From: Acidianus brierleyi
GTDB taxonomy: Archaea > Thermoproteota > Thermoprotei_A > Sulfolobales > Sulfolobaceae
Reading direction: 5' to 3'
Assembly: GCF_003201835.2 (NCBI RefSeq)
Contig: NZ_CP029289.2
Span: 1,992,501-2,056,500, forward strand
Length of the DNA stretch: 64,000 bases
The notes under the pieces are model-generated. The model had not been told where the DNA came from and searched no databases. It worked only from the letters and a program-made list of their open reading frames with translations. The translations under genes and the position numbers were made by a program. The first letter of the stretch is position 1, and every line of letters starts with the position of its first letter. Positions 18,940 through 27,911 of the stretch are shown here, one piece after another.

Positions 18940-19027
18940 GGGCCCGTAGCTTAGCATGGCTAGAGCGCCCGGCTGATATAGTCTTGCAGAAACCGGGAGG
19001 TCGAGGGTTCAAATCCCTCCGGGCCCA
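18940..19027 (+). tRNA. tRNA-Ile (GAT), 13-nt intron
   Basis: Acceptor GGGCCCG/CGGGCCC, anticodon stem CCCGG/CCGGG and T-arm GAGGG-TTCAAAT-CCCTC are all paired. The anticodon loop is too long; removing 18979-18991 (TAGTCTTGCAGAA) leaves CTGATAA with anticodon GAT. The intron is at the usual archaeal place, after base 37. Discriminator A, no encoded CCA. Confidence 0.88.
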
Positions 19028-19068
19028 CACGTTTTTGGAATAAGCTTATAAAAAGGAAATAAGAGAAA

Positions 19069-21336
19069 ATGGTTATGCAATCAATTAAGAGCGTTTCTCG
19101 CGTTCTGAGGAAAACTACTCTTACTGATATGATATTAGTGTCATCTATAGCTTTAGTTTCAATATTAATAAGAGCCATAAGCGCAGATTATCCTTTAACT
19201 ATTAATGGATTTGATTCCTGGTATCTATTTTATAACGCAGTCATGATAGCTCAAGCTCATGGAAATTGGTATGCCGTACCTCCAGATGTCCATGCATGGT
19301 ATCCATGGGGCTTCTTTATAGAATTAGATGATACAATAGGTTTACCATTTATTGTTGCATTACTTTCATTACCCTTTTCCTCCTATGGGACTAACGCAGT
19401 TTATACAGTAACTATATTTATGGATATTGCGTTAGCAGGTCTAGGAGTTGCTGCAGCATACTTAGCTGTAGATGGTATAACTAAAAGTAGAGTTGGAGCA
19501 TTAATAGCAGCTATAGTTGTAGCAGTATCCCCAGCATTAACATATAAGAATATCATAGGCGGTTTGCCAAAAGATTCATGGGGAGGTGTTTTTGTTCTTT
19601 TTACTATATATTTATTAAATTATGCCATAGAAAAGAAAAAGCCACTATACGGAGCTATAGCTGGAGTTCCACTATTTTTAGCTGAAATATCATGGGGAGG
19701 ATATACATATATAGATCTAAGCTTAATAGTAGCAGCTTTTGTGCTAATATTACTAAATAGGAATGATATTAACACAGCCAAGTCGTTCACACTAATGGGT
19801 GTAGTTACTGCTTTTTTAACCTCTTTTGCTCCAAACAATATAGGCTTTATGTCTGGATTAGCACATGGTTTTTCCTTACTATTAGTAGGACTATTGCTTT
19901 TTGCTGATCTATATCTAAAAGAAATAATTCCTAAGGAGTTATCAGATGCTAGACCTATGGTTTTAACTTCTATACTAGTTTTGATATTTGTTTTAGCTAT
20001 AGTAGGTCTCTCATTTTTAGGAATTACTCCAATACCTGCTAGATATTATGCTATAGTAGATCCATTCTACCAGTTTACAGTACCGATAGATAGAACAGTA
20101 GCTGAATATATACCCCAATCAATATCATCCATGATTCAAGATTTTGGCGTCTCGTTATTTATAGCCATAATTGGAATATACTATATATTAAAAAGTGGAA
20201 ATCTTTCAGCGTTATGGTTAATGATACTTGGAGTAGTAAGTATATATGGAACATCTGAACAACCATATTTATTTAATTATACTGCGTATATGGTAGCGCC
20301 ATTAGCTGGAATAGGTATATTCTTTATAATATCTAAATTAAAGGATGTTGGAAGTAGGCTAATTCCTATAATGCTATTAGCTTTAGTTGGAATATCACTG
20401 GTAGGTGATGCTGCTTCAGCTATAATGGCAAGTAATGAACCTAATGCTATAGTGACTTCAGCTAGTCCATATCCTGTCTTGAATTATGCATGGGTAAACG
20501 CATTAGATTGGGTAAATAGTAATACTCCTCCTCATTCGTTTATATTAAGCTGGTGGGATTATGGATATTGGGATGAAGTAATAGGAAATAGAAGCGTTAT
20601 TGATGAAAACAACACTCTTAACGGAACTCAGATAAAACTTATGGCAGAAATGTTTCTTAATAATGAAAGCTTTGCGGCAAATGTTTTAGAAAATGATTTT
20701 CATATAAAGCCATATAATGGTAGCCCAAATCAAGTCCCAGCATATATTCTAGCTTATGACGCAGTAACATTAGCATATTCTTCAGGCTCAAGCTCCTTTA
20801 GTTTAGACGCATATATAGGGTACCCAGTAGATATGGGAGGGCCATTTTTAGGATATACAACAAGCTTAGGCGATATAGGAAAAGCTATGGGCGCAATGAC
20901 CATAATAGCTGGATATCCAATCAGTGAGTACATAAATAGTACATTAGTTTCTCAACAGATATCGGCAATAAACAGTACTTATGGAGCTAACCCAGCTACT
21001 GCTTCTGAAGCACAGACATTAGAAAGCTATATAGCGAATTCTTATGTCATGGCTTGGACATCTAAGGCATACCAATCCCTTATTGTGCAAATGTTTATTG
21101 AAGCTTTACAAGACGAAGGTTTTCAAGTAGTTGCGCCATTTACTACATCATTTTCAACAACAGGAATAAGCGGTGGAAAAATACTTCCTCCAGTACATTT
21201 AGATTATTTCCAGCCAGTACATATAGCATTATATCCATTATATGAGAGCAGAGCTTACGGTTATATAGTGTATATAATGGTAATGGTATATGAGTTTACA
21301 CAGCCTGGATATGTTATACCAAACTCTAGCAGTTAA
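19069..21336 (+). CDS. aglB: oligosaccharyltransferase AglB (STT3 family)
   Basis: 755 residues. The N-terminal half holds about a dozen membrane segments; the first external loop carries the DxD-like motif NGFDSWYLF (Asp49). The C-terminal half is a soluble outward domain beginning with the catalytic WWDYG motif at residues 495-499. The enzyme transfers the lipid-linked glycan to Asn-x-Ser/Thr sites of surface proteins. Its own sequence has several such sites. It begins 41 bp after tRNA-Ile and ends overlapping nop10 on the other strand by 11 bp. It pairs functionally with the Agl24-like enzyme at 38828. Confidence 0.93.
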   Translation: MVMQSIKSVSRVLRKTTLTDMILVSSIALVSILIRAISADYPLTINGFDSWYLFYNAVMIAQAHGNWYAVPPDVHAWYPWGFFIELDDTIGLPFIVALLSLPFSSYGTNAVYTVTIFMDIALAGLGVAAAYLAVDGITKSRVGALIAAIVVAVSPALTYKNIIGGLPKDSWGGVFVLFTIYLLNYAIEKKKPLYGAIAGVPLFLAEISWGGYTYIDLSLIVAAFVLILLNRNDINTAKSFTLMGVVTAFLTSFAPNNIGFMSGLAHGFSLLLVGLLLFADLYLKEIIPKELSDARPMVLTSILVLIFVLAIVGLSFLGITPIPARYYAIVDPFYQFTVPIDRTVAEYIPQSISSMIQDFGVSLFIAIIGIYYILKSGNLSALWLMILGVVSIYGTSEQPYLFNYTAYMVAPLAGIGIFFIISKLKDVGSRLIPIMLLALVGISLVGDAASAIMASNEPNAIVTSASPYPVLNYAWVNALDWVNSNTPPHSFILSWWDYGYWDEVIGNRSVIDENNTLNGTQIKLMAEMFLNNESFAANVLENDFHIKPYNGSPNQVPAYILAYDAVTLAYSSGSSSFSLDAYIGYPVDMGGPFLGYTTSLGDIGKAMGAMTIIAGYPISEYINSTLVSQQISAINSTYGANPATASEAQTLESYIANSYVMAWTSKAYQSLIVQMFIEALQDEGFQVVAPFTTSFSTTGISGGKILPPVHLDYFQPVHIALYPLYESRAYGYIVYIMVMVYEFTQPGYVIPNSSS

Positions 21337-21496
21337 GTTTTCTTCCTTTTTTCATTTCTAGTCTATATTTTACGAATTTATCTTCTGGAGAAAACCTTGG
21401 TGGATGAGGTACTATAGTTTTGGATCCACATATTGGGCAATTATCTTTAAGAGTATATGTTCCGTCAATAGGGCATTTTCTTAATTTCCATTTCAT
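21326..21496 (-). CDS. nop10: H/ACA ribonucleoprotein subunit Nop10
   Basis: A 56-residue protein too short for most gene finders. It begins MKWKLRKCPIDGTYTLKDNC and continues PICGSKTIVPHPPRFSPEDKF, with the two Cys pairs of the archaeal Nop10 zinc ribbon and the conserved PHPPRFSPEDKF linker. It ends YRLEMKKGRKLNC. Nop10 binds Cbf5 in the pseudouridylation complex. In Sulfolobales it normally follows the aIF2-alpha gene directly; here a 365-bp gap separates them. The last codons overlap the end of aglB. Confidence 0.93.
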   Translation of the reverse strand: MKWKLRKCPIDGTYTLKDNCPICGSKTIVPHPPRFSPEDKFVKYRLEMKKGRKLNC

Positions 21497-21861
21497 AACC
21501 TTACGTACTATGAGTTTAAATTAAAAAACTAATTTTTATCTTCTTAGCTATTGGCTATATATTTTCCTATTACCTTGAGCTTTTTCGTAGATGAATTTTC
21601 AGCCAGCGTCGCTTTAAATAATTAGTAGTTCCAGCAAGTCCTTGACTTGTAATTTCTTATTTATACTCTCTATAATGACTAAGAACTTTATGGGCGTTCT
21701 ATATAGGAAGTACTAATGAAATAGCGATAAATTATCTATAAAAACGCTATAAAGACTCTCTTAGAAAAGTATTATTTTCAATTTTATAAATTTTATATAT
21801 AAAAATCATGTAGTGCATCATTATTTATAATTTCTTTTTATTACATAATTTAAAAAATTTA
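21497..21861. other. 365-bp gap splitting the aIF2-alpha/nop10 unit
   Basis: AT-rich except for 21590-21720. On the minus strand two short frames succeed each other: one encoding YFLYRTPIKFLVIIESINKK (about 21710-21650), then after a frame change one encoding GTTNYLKRRWLKIHLRKSS (about 21635-21575). They read like coding debris rather than random AT DNA, perhaps of a decayed insertion element, but I cannot name it. An inverted pair TAGCG/CGCTA occurs near 21723-21752. Confidence 0.35.
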
Positions 21862-22644
21862 CTATTTTGCATTTCCAAATTCTAGTCCTTCATCTGAAGC
21901 TAATGTTTTAATATTTTCTACTATTTCAGATAAGTTTTTAGCTACTTCCTTAGGTTCACTACCTAGAACTTCTATTCTATATCTAGGAGCACCAATACTA
22001 TATACCTTTACTGTTACATTTTCCTCTTTAGGTAACGCTTCGGAAAACACTTTTTTTATCTTCTCTACGCCTAGTGGATCTGTGGTCCTTAAGATTATTA
22101 TTGTTGATTCTTTATATTTGCGTTCTTCAGAATGTTTAGAAGCTTCCTCTATTAACGGCTTTATCCATATTTCTGGGACTCCAGCTTCCAGTAGAACTTT
22201 TTCGCCCTCTTTGCTTGCTTTTTGCATTGCTTCGAAAACATCGCCGTATTTGTCTTCTAGTTTCCATGCTACTTGTTCCCATGCTTCCTTTTCCGTTTTA
22301 CCAAGCTTTTTAGAAACTATCTCTAAAATTTTATCAGTCTTTTGGATCTTTTTCCATTCAGCATTCTTCTTTCTTTTTTCGTCATCAGTAACTTTTTTCA
22401 ATGATACGTCTACTGTACCTTTTCTTCTATCTATTCGTATTACTTTAACAACTATTTTTCGTCCTTCCTTTATTACGTCTCTAATATTCTTTACCCATCT
22501 TGTACTTATTTCACTCCAAGGTAAGAATGCTTGCAAACCTCCATATTCATCTAGAGTTACATAACTACCATAATCAAAAATCTGCTTTACTGTTGCTATT
22601 AGAATGTCTCCTTCTCTTGGTAATGGATGCTTATTGTATATCAT
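21862..22644 (-). CDS. translation initiation factor aIF2 subunit alpha
   Basis: 260 residues with the three aIF2-alpha parts: an N-terminal S1/OB domain (PREGDILIATVKQIFDYGSYV, then FLPWSEIS and RKGTVDVSLKKV), a helical middle domain, and a C-terminal alpha/beta domain (ILRTTDPLGVEKIKKVF). It binds initiator tRNA together with the gamma subunit. It is preceded by S27e with a 2-bp gap in one leftward operon. Confidence 0.95.
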   Translation of the reverse strand: MIYNKHPLPREGDILIATVKQIFDYGSYVTLDEYGGLQAFLPWSEISTRWVKNIRDVIKEGRKIVVKVIRIDRRKGTVDVSLKKVTDDEKRKKNAEWKKIQKTDKILEIVSKKLGKTEKEAWEQVAWKLEDKYGDVFEAMQKASKEGEKVLLEAGVPEIWIKPLIEEASKHSEERKYKESTIIILRTTDPLGVEKIKKVFSEALPKEENVTVKVYSIGAPRYRIEVLGSEPKEVAKNLSEIVENIKTLASDEGLEFGNAK

Positions 22645-22646
22645 TT

Positions 22647-22844
22647 TTAACTCATATCTCTAATAATTTCGCCTACTATTTTTGCTTTACCTCCAGTAGG
22701 ATAAGTTATTTGTGTACCGCATGATAGGCATCTTACTGGAAAAGATGCATGGCTGAAAATAACTTGCTCATTTCCACAGTTTGGGCATTTAACTCTTACG
22801 AATTTAGTCTTTGGTTCTGGGATTAAAACTCTAAGCTTCTTCAT
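22647..22844 (-). CDS. ribosomal protein eS27 (S27e)
   Basis: 65 residues with the C4 zinc ribbon: VKCPNCGNEQ and RCLSCGTQI. Small-subunit protein of archaea and eukaryotes. Its ATG overlaps the L44e stop by 4 bp, and aIF2-alpha follows directly, which is the standard archaeal order L44e-S27e-aIF2-alpha. Confidence 0.96.
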   Translation of the reverse strand: MKKLRVLIPEPKTKFVRVKCPNCGNEQVIFSHASFPVRCLSCGTQITYPTGGKAKIVGEIIRDMS

Positions 22845-23128
22845 TTAATCACCTCAGCTAATTCTAGTTTTTTAACTCTTATTCCATGTTTCATTATCGT
22901 GTATCCACATTTTTGACATTTGAACATTAAGACTTGCTTCTTTGTAACTTTAGCAAAACGTTTTTGTTCTGGTTTTCTTTTGCTTCCATATCCTAGATTC
23001 TTCCTATCGTATCTTCTTTGTCCTTCAGATAAGGTTCTTCTTTTTCCAGATTTATACAATGTTACGCTATGCTCTGTGTGAGTTTTACATCGTGGGCAAT
23101 ACATCTTTACAAGCTTAGGAACTTTCAT
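22841..23128 (-). CDS. ribosomal protein eL42 (L44e)
   Basis: 95 residues. Zinc-binding pairs YCPRCKTHTEH near the N-terminus and FKCQKCGYTI near residue 74 bracket the basic RRYDRKNLGYGSKRKPEQKR segment. Large-subunit protein near the E site. It follows the Gins15 gene with a 1-bp gap and overlaps S27e, so replication and translation genes share a transcript. Confidence 0.96.
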   Translation of the reverse strand: MKVPKLVKMYCPRCKTHTEHSVTLYKSGKRRTLSEGQRRYDRKNLGYGSKRKPEQKRFAKVTKKQVLMFKCQKCGYTIMKHGIRVKKLELAEVIK

Positions 23129-23129
23129 A

Positions 23130-23579
23130 TCAGTAATTTACTAATTTATAGGGGATTATATATTCTGCTGTCCATAATGAAATAGCAACTTTTATTGGTA
23201 AAAATATTATATCACCTGGATTTAGTACTTTATCCTTTATATTAATTTGTTTTGATACTTTACACATTATTCTATCTTTATTAAATACTATATTTCCAGT
23301 TAAAATTGATATATAAATATCCTTTAATTTTGAAAGAAAATCAAATACAAACGAGTCAAAATCAGAGCTTTTCAATTCATTTTCTATATATTTCCCTATT
23401 CTAACTTCAAAGATAGATTCTGCTATATCCTCATAAATTTTAATTTCTTTTTTATGAATTTCATCATTATACCTTAATCTAAGTTTTCTAAGTATTTCTA
23501 TATCTTTAGATAAATTGTCCAAAGATATAGACGACAAATTTTCATTTTTTAATTCTTCAGCTAAAATTTCATCTAACAT
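23130..23579 (-). CDS. GINS complex subunit Gins15 (Gins51)
   Basis: 149 residues. The N-terminal two thirds is helical (Sld5/Psf1-type A domain). The C-terminal 30 residues, VLNPGDIIFLPIKVAISLWTA, have the small beta B-domain pattern PGD...LP...A. The place next to priS and the PCNA2-type clamp gene matches the Sulfolobus arrangement in which Gins15 is encoded beside the primase catalytic subunit. GINS links MCM helicase, primase and RecJ-like protein at the fork. It overlaps priS by 11 bp. Confidence 0.8.
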   Translation of the reverse strand: MLDEILAEELKNENLSSISLDNLSKDIEILRKLRLRYNDEIHKKEIKIYEDIAESIFEVRIGKYIENELKSSDFDSFVFDFLSKLKDIYISILTGNIVFNKDRIMCKVSKQINIKDKVLNPGDIIFLPIKVAISLWTAEYIIPYKLVNY

Positions 23580-24555
23580 ACAAAGTCACTTCTCCAAGAT
23601 TTTTTAACGTGGAATATATTGCTATAGACGTTTCAAGTTTTATAGGAGTATTTTTATAAAACTTTATTTTATTACCTAAGAGATTAAACTCTCCACTAAT
23701 AAAGGGCTTGAAGACTGAAAATCCTGTAAAAGGAGAAAGATCTTTATTAAATGAAAACTTGAGTATGTCATCAATTTGTTTTACTATTAACCCTGATTTC
23801 CCATGTAAAGATCCAGGAATTCTGATTAATCTTTTAGTATCGATAGTTACTTGCTCATCTATTTCTACACCTTTTTTGTTCTTAGCCAATCTTCCGGGCC
23901 ATCCAGGATCGCAAGGCTTGCCCTGATATTTAGGAACATTAAAACCCATTACGTATTCAGATATTTCCTTTCTAGCGTCAGAATTTAATAGTGCACAGTC
24001 TCCAGAACATTCTATGATAACGTGAAATCCCCTATTACCAGAAAAATATATTTTAGGCTTAAAATCAAAATCTTCTTTCAATATATCTACAAGGTCTATT
24101 GTTTTATCTTTTGTTATATTAATACATTCTTCAGTTATTTCCATATATTCTATAGTTTGAGATCCATCTTTTGGACATTTATCTCCAGAAACGTAATCAC
24201 CGCAGACTGGACAAAAATTGAATTTTCTTACGTTGCAGAAATGATCAGCGTCTAAATCAAATTGTATATCAGCTCCCATCCATCCCTTTTCTTCCATATC
24301 TTTTGCCGAAGGCATTTGATATTTTGCTGAAGAGTAAAAGAGATGTAAAGGCAACGTTTTAGTTATAAATGATCTGAGCTCTATCTCATTGTTAAATGAT
24401 AAATGTCTGACATACGTAGGAGAATCAAAAGGTTGAAAAGCAAATTCTCTAAGTTCCATATCAAAAGGTAATTCTAAATTAGCCTTTTCATAATATTCCC
24501 TAAATAAAGTCTTAACTAAATTATTCAACCCTTGGTGCAATGTAAAAATCACCAT
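23569..24555 (-). CDS. priS: DNA primase catalytic (small) subunit PriS
   Basis: 328 residues from the chosen start MVIFTLHQG, which aligns with Sulfolobus PriS (M-TFTLHQG); an ATG seven codons upstream (24576) is possible but gives a tail without counterpart. Key sites: metal-binding QFDLDADHFC, zinc motif FCPVCGDYVSGDKC, FSGNRGFHV of the active site, and TIDTKRLIRIPGSLHGKSG. It makes primers with PriL, which is not in this window. It overlaps the PCNA gene by 35 bp and Gins15 by 11 bp. Confidence 0.94.
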   Translation of the reverse strand: MVIFTLHQGLNNLVKTLFREYYEKANLELPFDMELREFAFQPFDSPTYVRHLSFNNEIELRSFITKTLPLHLFYSSAKYQMPSAKDMEEKGWMGADIQFDLDADHFCNVRKFNFCPVCGDYVSGDKCPKDGSQTIEYMEITEECINITKDKTIDLVDILKEDFDFKPKIYFSGNRGFHVIIECSGDCALLNSDARKEISEYVMGFNVPKYQGKPCDPGWPGRLAKNKKGVEIDEQVTIDTKRLIRIPGSLHGKSGLIVKQIDDILKFSFNKDLSPFTGFSVFKPFISGEFNLLGNKIKFYKNTPIKLETSIAIYSTLKNLGEVTLYVR

Positions 24556-25255
24556 AACCTCCTTGAGGTAGCTCAAAGTGAAGCTTCAATGGTAATTGCG
24601 ATCCAAAAAGAAGTTGTACTGTATCTGAGGGTTTTCTCATCTTAGTTGTATTTAAGATATATTCTATGCCATAATTACCGGTAGCGTCACTTCCTTCAGA
24701 CTCTATTAAGCCTCCATTATCTACAGATAACTCTATCTTAGAAGATCCCATATCTCCAGTAACTTCAAAATAAAGTTTACCTCCTTCTGAACTTATAGTT
24801 ATAGAGTCACCTAAATTAGCTAAGCTTTCTATAACGTCAGCAAATGTTACTGTTAACAGTTTTGCCTTAAATGGAAATTCTAAATTTATAGAAGGATTTT
24901 GTTGCTCTTGTGTTGTCAAGATAGGTAAAGAGAATATTCTTTCAAAATCGTCATTAATATCTATTTTTATTTTTTCTTGCGCAGTCTCTATTATTACTGA
25001 ATCGTTTTTTCCTACTCTTCTCATTACTCCATTAATATCCTCAAGACTTACTCCATATGTTTCCTTTTCCTCAGATTCAAATTCTTCAAAATAAGCAGAA
25101 GGTAAAAATATGTCAATAAATACTACTCGCGAAGGATCTATGCCAGATACCTTTATTCCGTCTTTTGTGCTTATTATTGTTGCATCATCCATGAAGTCTC
25201 CTAATGTCTTAAAAATGTACGAAATTGCTGATGCATCGACTGCCTTAAATTTCAT
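24521..25255 (-). CDS. sliding clamp PCNA, PCNA2 type
   Basis: 244 residues, starting MKFKAVDASAISYIF; a TTG five codons upstream is an alternative. It contains GIDPSRVVFIDIFLPSAYF, the interdomain region and the C-terminal YGDFYIAPRVE. Sequence and position next to priS and Gins15 correspond to PCNA2 of Sulfolobus solfataricus, one of three subunits of the heterotrimeric clamp. The other two subunit genes are not in the window. It is first gene of the leftward replication/translation operon and looks leaderless. Confidence 0.92.
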   Translation of the reverse strand: MKFKAVDASAISYIFKTLGDFMDDATIISTKDGIKVSGIDPSRVVFIDIFLPSAYFEEFESEEKETYGVSLEDINGVMRRVGKNDSVIIETAQEKIKIDINDDFERIFSLPILTTQEQQNPSINLEFPFKAKLLTVTFADVIESLANLGDSITISSEGGKLYFEVTGDMGSSKIELSVDNGGLIESEGSDATGNYGIEYILNTTKMRKPSDTVQLLFGSQLPLKLHFELPQGGYGDFYIAPRVE

Positions 25256-25298
25256 GATTTTATATAACAATTTTAAAGAGTATAAAGTTTAGGGGTCT

Positions 25299-26063
25299 TT
25301 ATAATCTAGGGCTATTTTCTTCTGTCAGATAATCTTCTCCTCCAGCTAGTATTCTCTGTATTATTGCGTAAAGTTCATCGAATCCTATATTCTTTGTTGC
25401 AGAAACTGGTATTGGCGGATTATCTAGATTTTCTACAATAGTTCTTACTAACTCAAATGAGTAATCATCTACTACTCCTAATTCATCTATTAATTCTTCA
25501 CCTTCTCCCCATGATGATATCTTAGCGGACTCTTTTTCATTTAATAAATCAATCTTTGATAACGCATCTATTTGAGGTAAGTTTAATCTGAATTTTATTG
25601 CACTTGATAGTAGCAATAAGGATACATAACTTCTTGCTTCTTTAGCTAAAAATGAATCCATAAGAAAGACGTTTACTGCTTTATTCTCTCCAGATATTAA
25701 AGAAGATATTATTCTTCCAGTATCCCTATACGCAAAGAGTTCAACTTGACCTGGTGTATCAACTAGCACATAATTTGCTTCTATATTATCTATGTCTTTT
25801 TTTATTTCTGCAGCCTTTGTAAGCACTAAATCTATAGATGCTATTAATGAGGAATTTGGACCTAGATTATATTTTTCCATAACTTCCAATGCATCAACAT
25901 AATCTCTTATGTCAAAATCTGGCGCATAAGGTAATTGTTCTACTGCAGGATCTAAATTTATAACTGCGGTATCTAATCCTAATTGAAGAAGATAATCTTG
26001 AAATTCCTTTACCATTGTAGTCTTTCCAGCACCGGCTGTTCCAGTGAAGAATATAAAGTACAT
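25299..26063 (-). CDS. GPN-loop GTPase
   Basis: 254 residues. P-loop FTGTAGAGKTTMV near the N-terminus, NLDPAVEQLPY, the diagnostic GPN tripeptide in KYNLGPNSSLI, switch DTPGQVELFAY and the base-binding LSKIDLL. The archaeal homologue (PAB0955-type) is a homodimer; eukaryotic relatives help assemble RNA polymerase. It is divergent from prs at 26116 and 29 bp upstream of the PCNA operon, possibly read through into it. Confidence 0.92.
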   Translation of the reverse strand: MYFIFFTGTAGAGKTTMVKEFQDYLLQLGLDTAVINLDPAVEQLPYAPDFDIRDYVDALEVMEKYNLGPNSSLIASIDLVLTKAAEIKKDIDNIEANYVLVDTPGQVELFAYRDTGRIISSLISGENKAVNVFLMDSFLAKEARSYVSLLLLSSAIKFRLNLPQIDALSKIDLLNEKESAKISSWGEGEELIDELGVVDDYSFELVRTIVENLDNPPIPVSATKNIGFDELYAIIQRILAGGEDYLTEENSPRL

Positions 26064-26115
26064 AATGTCTATTCTCGACTTTTAATCTTAAAAACTTCTT
26101 TGAAAAACTATAGAT

Positions 26116-26988
26116 ATGATTATAGTAGGAGGACCGGCAGCAAACGGTATTGATGAGAAAATTTCTAAGATTTTAAAGTACGATCTCGTTAAGGTTGAGC
26201 ATAAGATATTTCCTGATGGAGAATCGTATATAAGATTTCCAAAATCTTTGGAAAACGAAGAAGTAGCTATTGTTCAATCTACGTATTATCCTCAAGATAA
26301 GCATCTGATTGAGTTATTTCTAATGATAGAGACAGCAAGAGATATGGGGGCATCTAAAGTTTCCGCAATTGTTCCATATTTAGCTTATTTAAGACAAGAT
26401 AGACGATTTAAAGATGGAGAATCTCTCAGTATAAAAACTGTCTTAGGAATATTAAACGATGTTGGATGTGACAGTTTAATAGTAGTAGAACCTCATAAGA
26501 TAGACGCATTAAAATACTTCAATGGTGAAATAAAGATAATTGATCCAATACCTGCGCTAGCTAGAGAAATTAGGAAAGAAGTAGAAAATCCTTTTGTATT
26601 GGCTCCGGATAGAGGTGCCTTAAATAGAGCAGAAAGATTGGCTAAAGAACTTAATGCACCATTTACACATATAGAGAAAGAAAGAGATAGAACTACAGGG
26701 GAAGTAAGAATTAAAGAATTGCCAACAGATAATTTTACTGGTAAAGATGTAATTTTAATAGATGACATAATAAGTACTGGTGGTACACTGGAATTGGCGT
26801 CTATTACGTCGTACAAATTAGGTGCAAAAAAAGTAATAGCTGCGGCTGCTCATACTTTATTAGTTAATAATGCTTTAGATAGACTGAAAAAAGCTGGTGT
26901 TAAAGACATTATTGGGACTAATTCCGTAAAAGTCGAAGCAGAAATTAAAATTGCAGATATATCTGATCTAATAGCTGTAAAGCTATGA
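26116..26988 (+). CDS. prs: ribose-phosphate pyrophosphokinase
   Basis: 290 residues, the short archaeal form. It makes PRPP from ribose-5-phosphate and ATP. Visible sites are FPDGESYIRFP, the YLAYLRQDRRFKDGESLSIK flexible loop, VVEPHKIDALKYF and the PRPP-binding VILIDDIISTGGTL. First of a rightward three-gene unit; its stop overlaps the start of the tRNA methyltransferase gene by 4 bp. Confidence 0.95.
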   Translation: MIIVGGPAANGIDEKISKILKYDLVKVEHKIFPDGESYIRFPKSLENEEVAIVQSTYYPQDKHLIELFLMIETARDMGASKVSAIVPYLAYLRQDRRFKDGESLSIKTVLGILNDVGCDSLIVVEPHKIDALKYFNGEIKIIDPIPALAREIRKEVENPFVLAPDRGALNRAERLAKELNAPFTHIEKERDRTTGEVRIKELPTDNFTGKDVILIDDIISTGGTLELASITSYKLGAKKVIAAAAHTLLVNNALDRLKKAGVKDIIGTNSVKVEAEIKIADISDLIAVKL

Positions 26989-27911
26989 AATATGCGTTGC
27001 TTAGTGCTGAAGAATTATTCGTTTCGATGGCAGAAATCTCGTCCTTAGTAAAATCTAAAATATCGTTTTTTACTGGAGTAGCAATATTTAATGATTATAA
27101 TGCAAGTATTGCTAAACATTCTTCTACAATTAAGTATTCTGGAGAACTTGTTTCAATATCGGATAATCCAGAAGATATTATAGAAAAGATAAAAGGAGAA
27201 TGTTTTTCGGTTAAGCCGAATATCATAATGAATTCTCAAAAAGATAAATTTAATGAGATATATAACAAAATATTAGATAGTATAAAGCTATCAAGAAAAT
27301 GTAAGATATTAGATCTAATATTTACGGATGGGGTTATTATAGCTGGCATTAGAGAAGATGAAAGGGATACAAAAAGCTTGAATATGCACGCTAAGAAACC
27401 TTTTTCTCAATCTGGTACTATGGATTCTTATACTTCTCGATTATTGGTTAATCTTGCTAGCCCTAAGAAGCAAGTTTTAGATCCCTTTGTAGGTGTCGGT
27501 TCAATACTTTTAGAAGCCGCATGGATCGGGTATACATGCATAGGAAGCGACATAGATAAAAAAATGATAGATAAAACTAGATATAATCTGAATTACTTTG
27601 GTTATAATTGTGAAATTTTAGAGTCTTCTGCAACTAATTTGCCTTATAGAGAAGTAGAAAGTATAGTAACCGATCCACCTTATGGAAGATCTTCTAGTGC
27701 TAAAGGAGAAAAACTAGATAAATTATACGAAGATTTTTTCTTTGAATCAGCTAATAGTTTGAAAAAAGGCGGAAAGTTAGTTTTTGCTTCAGACTCTACT
27801 AGGGATTGGAGGGACAAAATAAAATCTAGTGGACTTAAAGTCCAAGCTGTTCACTTTATTTATTTGCATAAAAGTTTGAGTAGGGCTATTTATGTGGTGA
27901 TAAAACCTTGA
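26985..27911 (+). CDS. tRNA (guanine-10-N2) methyltransferase, Trm-G10/Trm11 type
   Basis: 308 residues: an N-terminal THUMP-type RNA-binding half, then a Rossmann methyltransferase with VLDPFVGVGSILLEAAWIG (SAM site), GSDIDKKMIDKTRYNL and the N2-guanine catalytic motif TDPPYGRSS. The family makes m2G/m22G at position 10 of tRNA. It overlaps prs by 4 bp and RNase Z by 4 bp, so all three are translated together. Confidence 0.9.
   Translation: MKYALLSAEELFVSMAEISSLVKSKISFFTGVAIFNDYNASIAKHSSTIKYSGELVSISDNPEDIIEKIKGECFSVKPNIIMNSQKDKFNEIYNKILDSIKLSRKCKILDLIFTDGVIIAGIREDERDTKSLNMHAKKPFSQSGTMDSYTSRLLVNLASPKKQVLDPFVGVGSILLEAAWIGYTCIGSDIDKKMIDKTRYNLNYFGYNCEILESSATNLPYREVESIVTDPPYGRSSSAKGEKLDKLYEDFFFESANSLKKGGKLVFASDSTRDWRDKIKSSGLKVQAVHFIYLHKSLSRAIYVVIKP

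Noticed and set aside
18960..19178. Minus-strand 72-codon frame ending RVGPEGFEPSTSRF over tRNA-Ile
   Set aside because: It is antisense to tRNA-Ile and the start of aglB. The GFEPST string is the usual artefact of reading a tRNA T-arm backward, and the rest does not resemble an integrase, unlike the frame at 16725.
24556..24576. Upstream ATG at 24576 as the priS start
   Set aside because: It adds seven residues without counterpart in known Sulfolobus PriS, which begins at the TFTLHQG-like segment.
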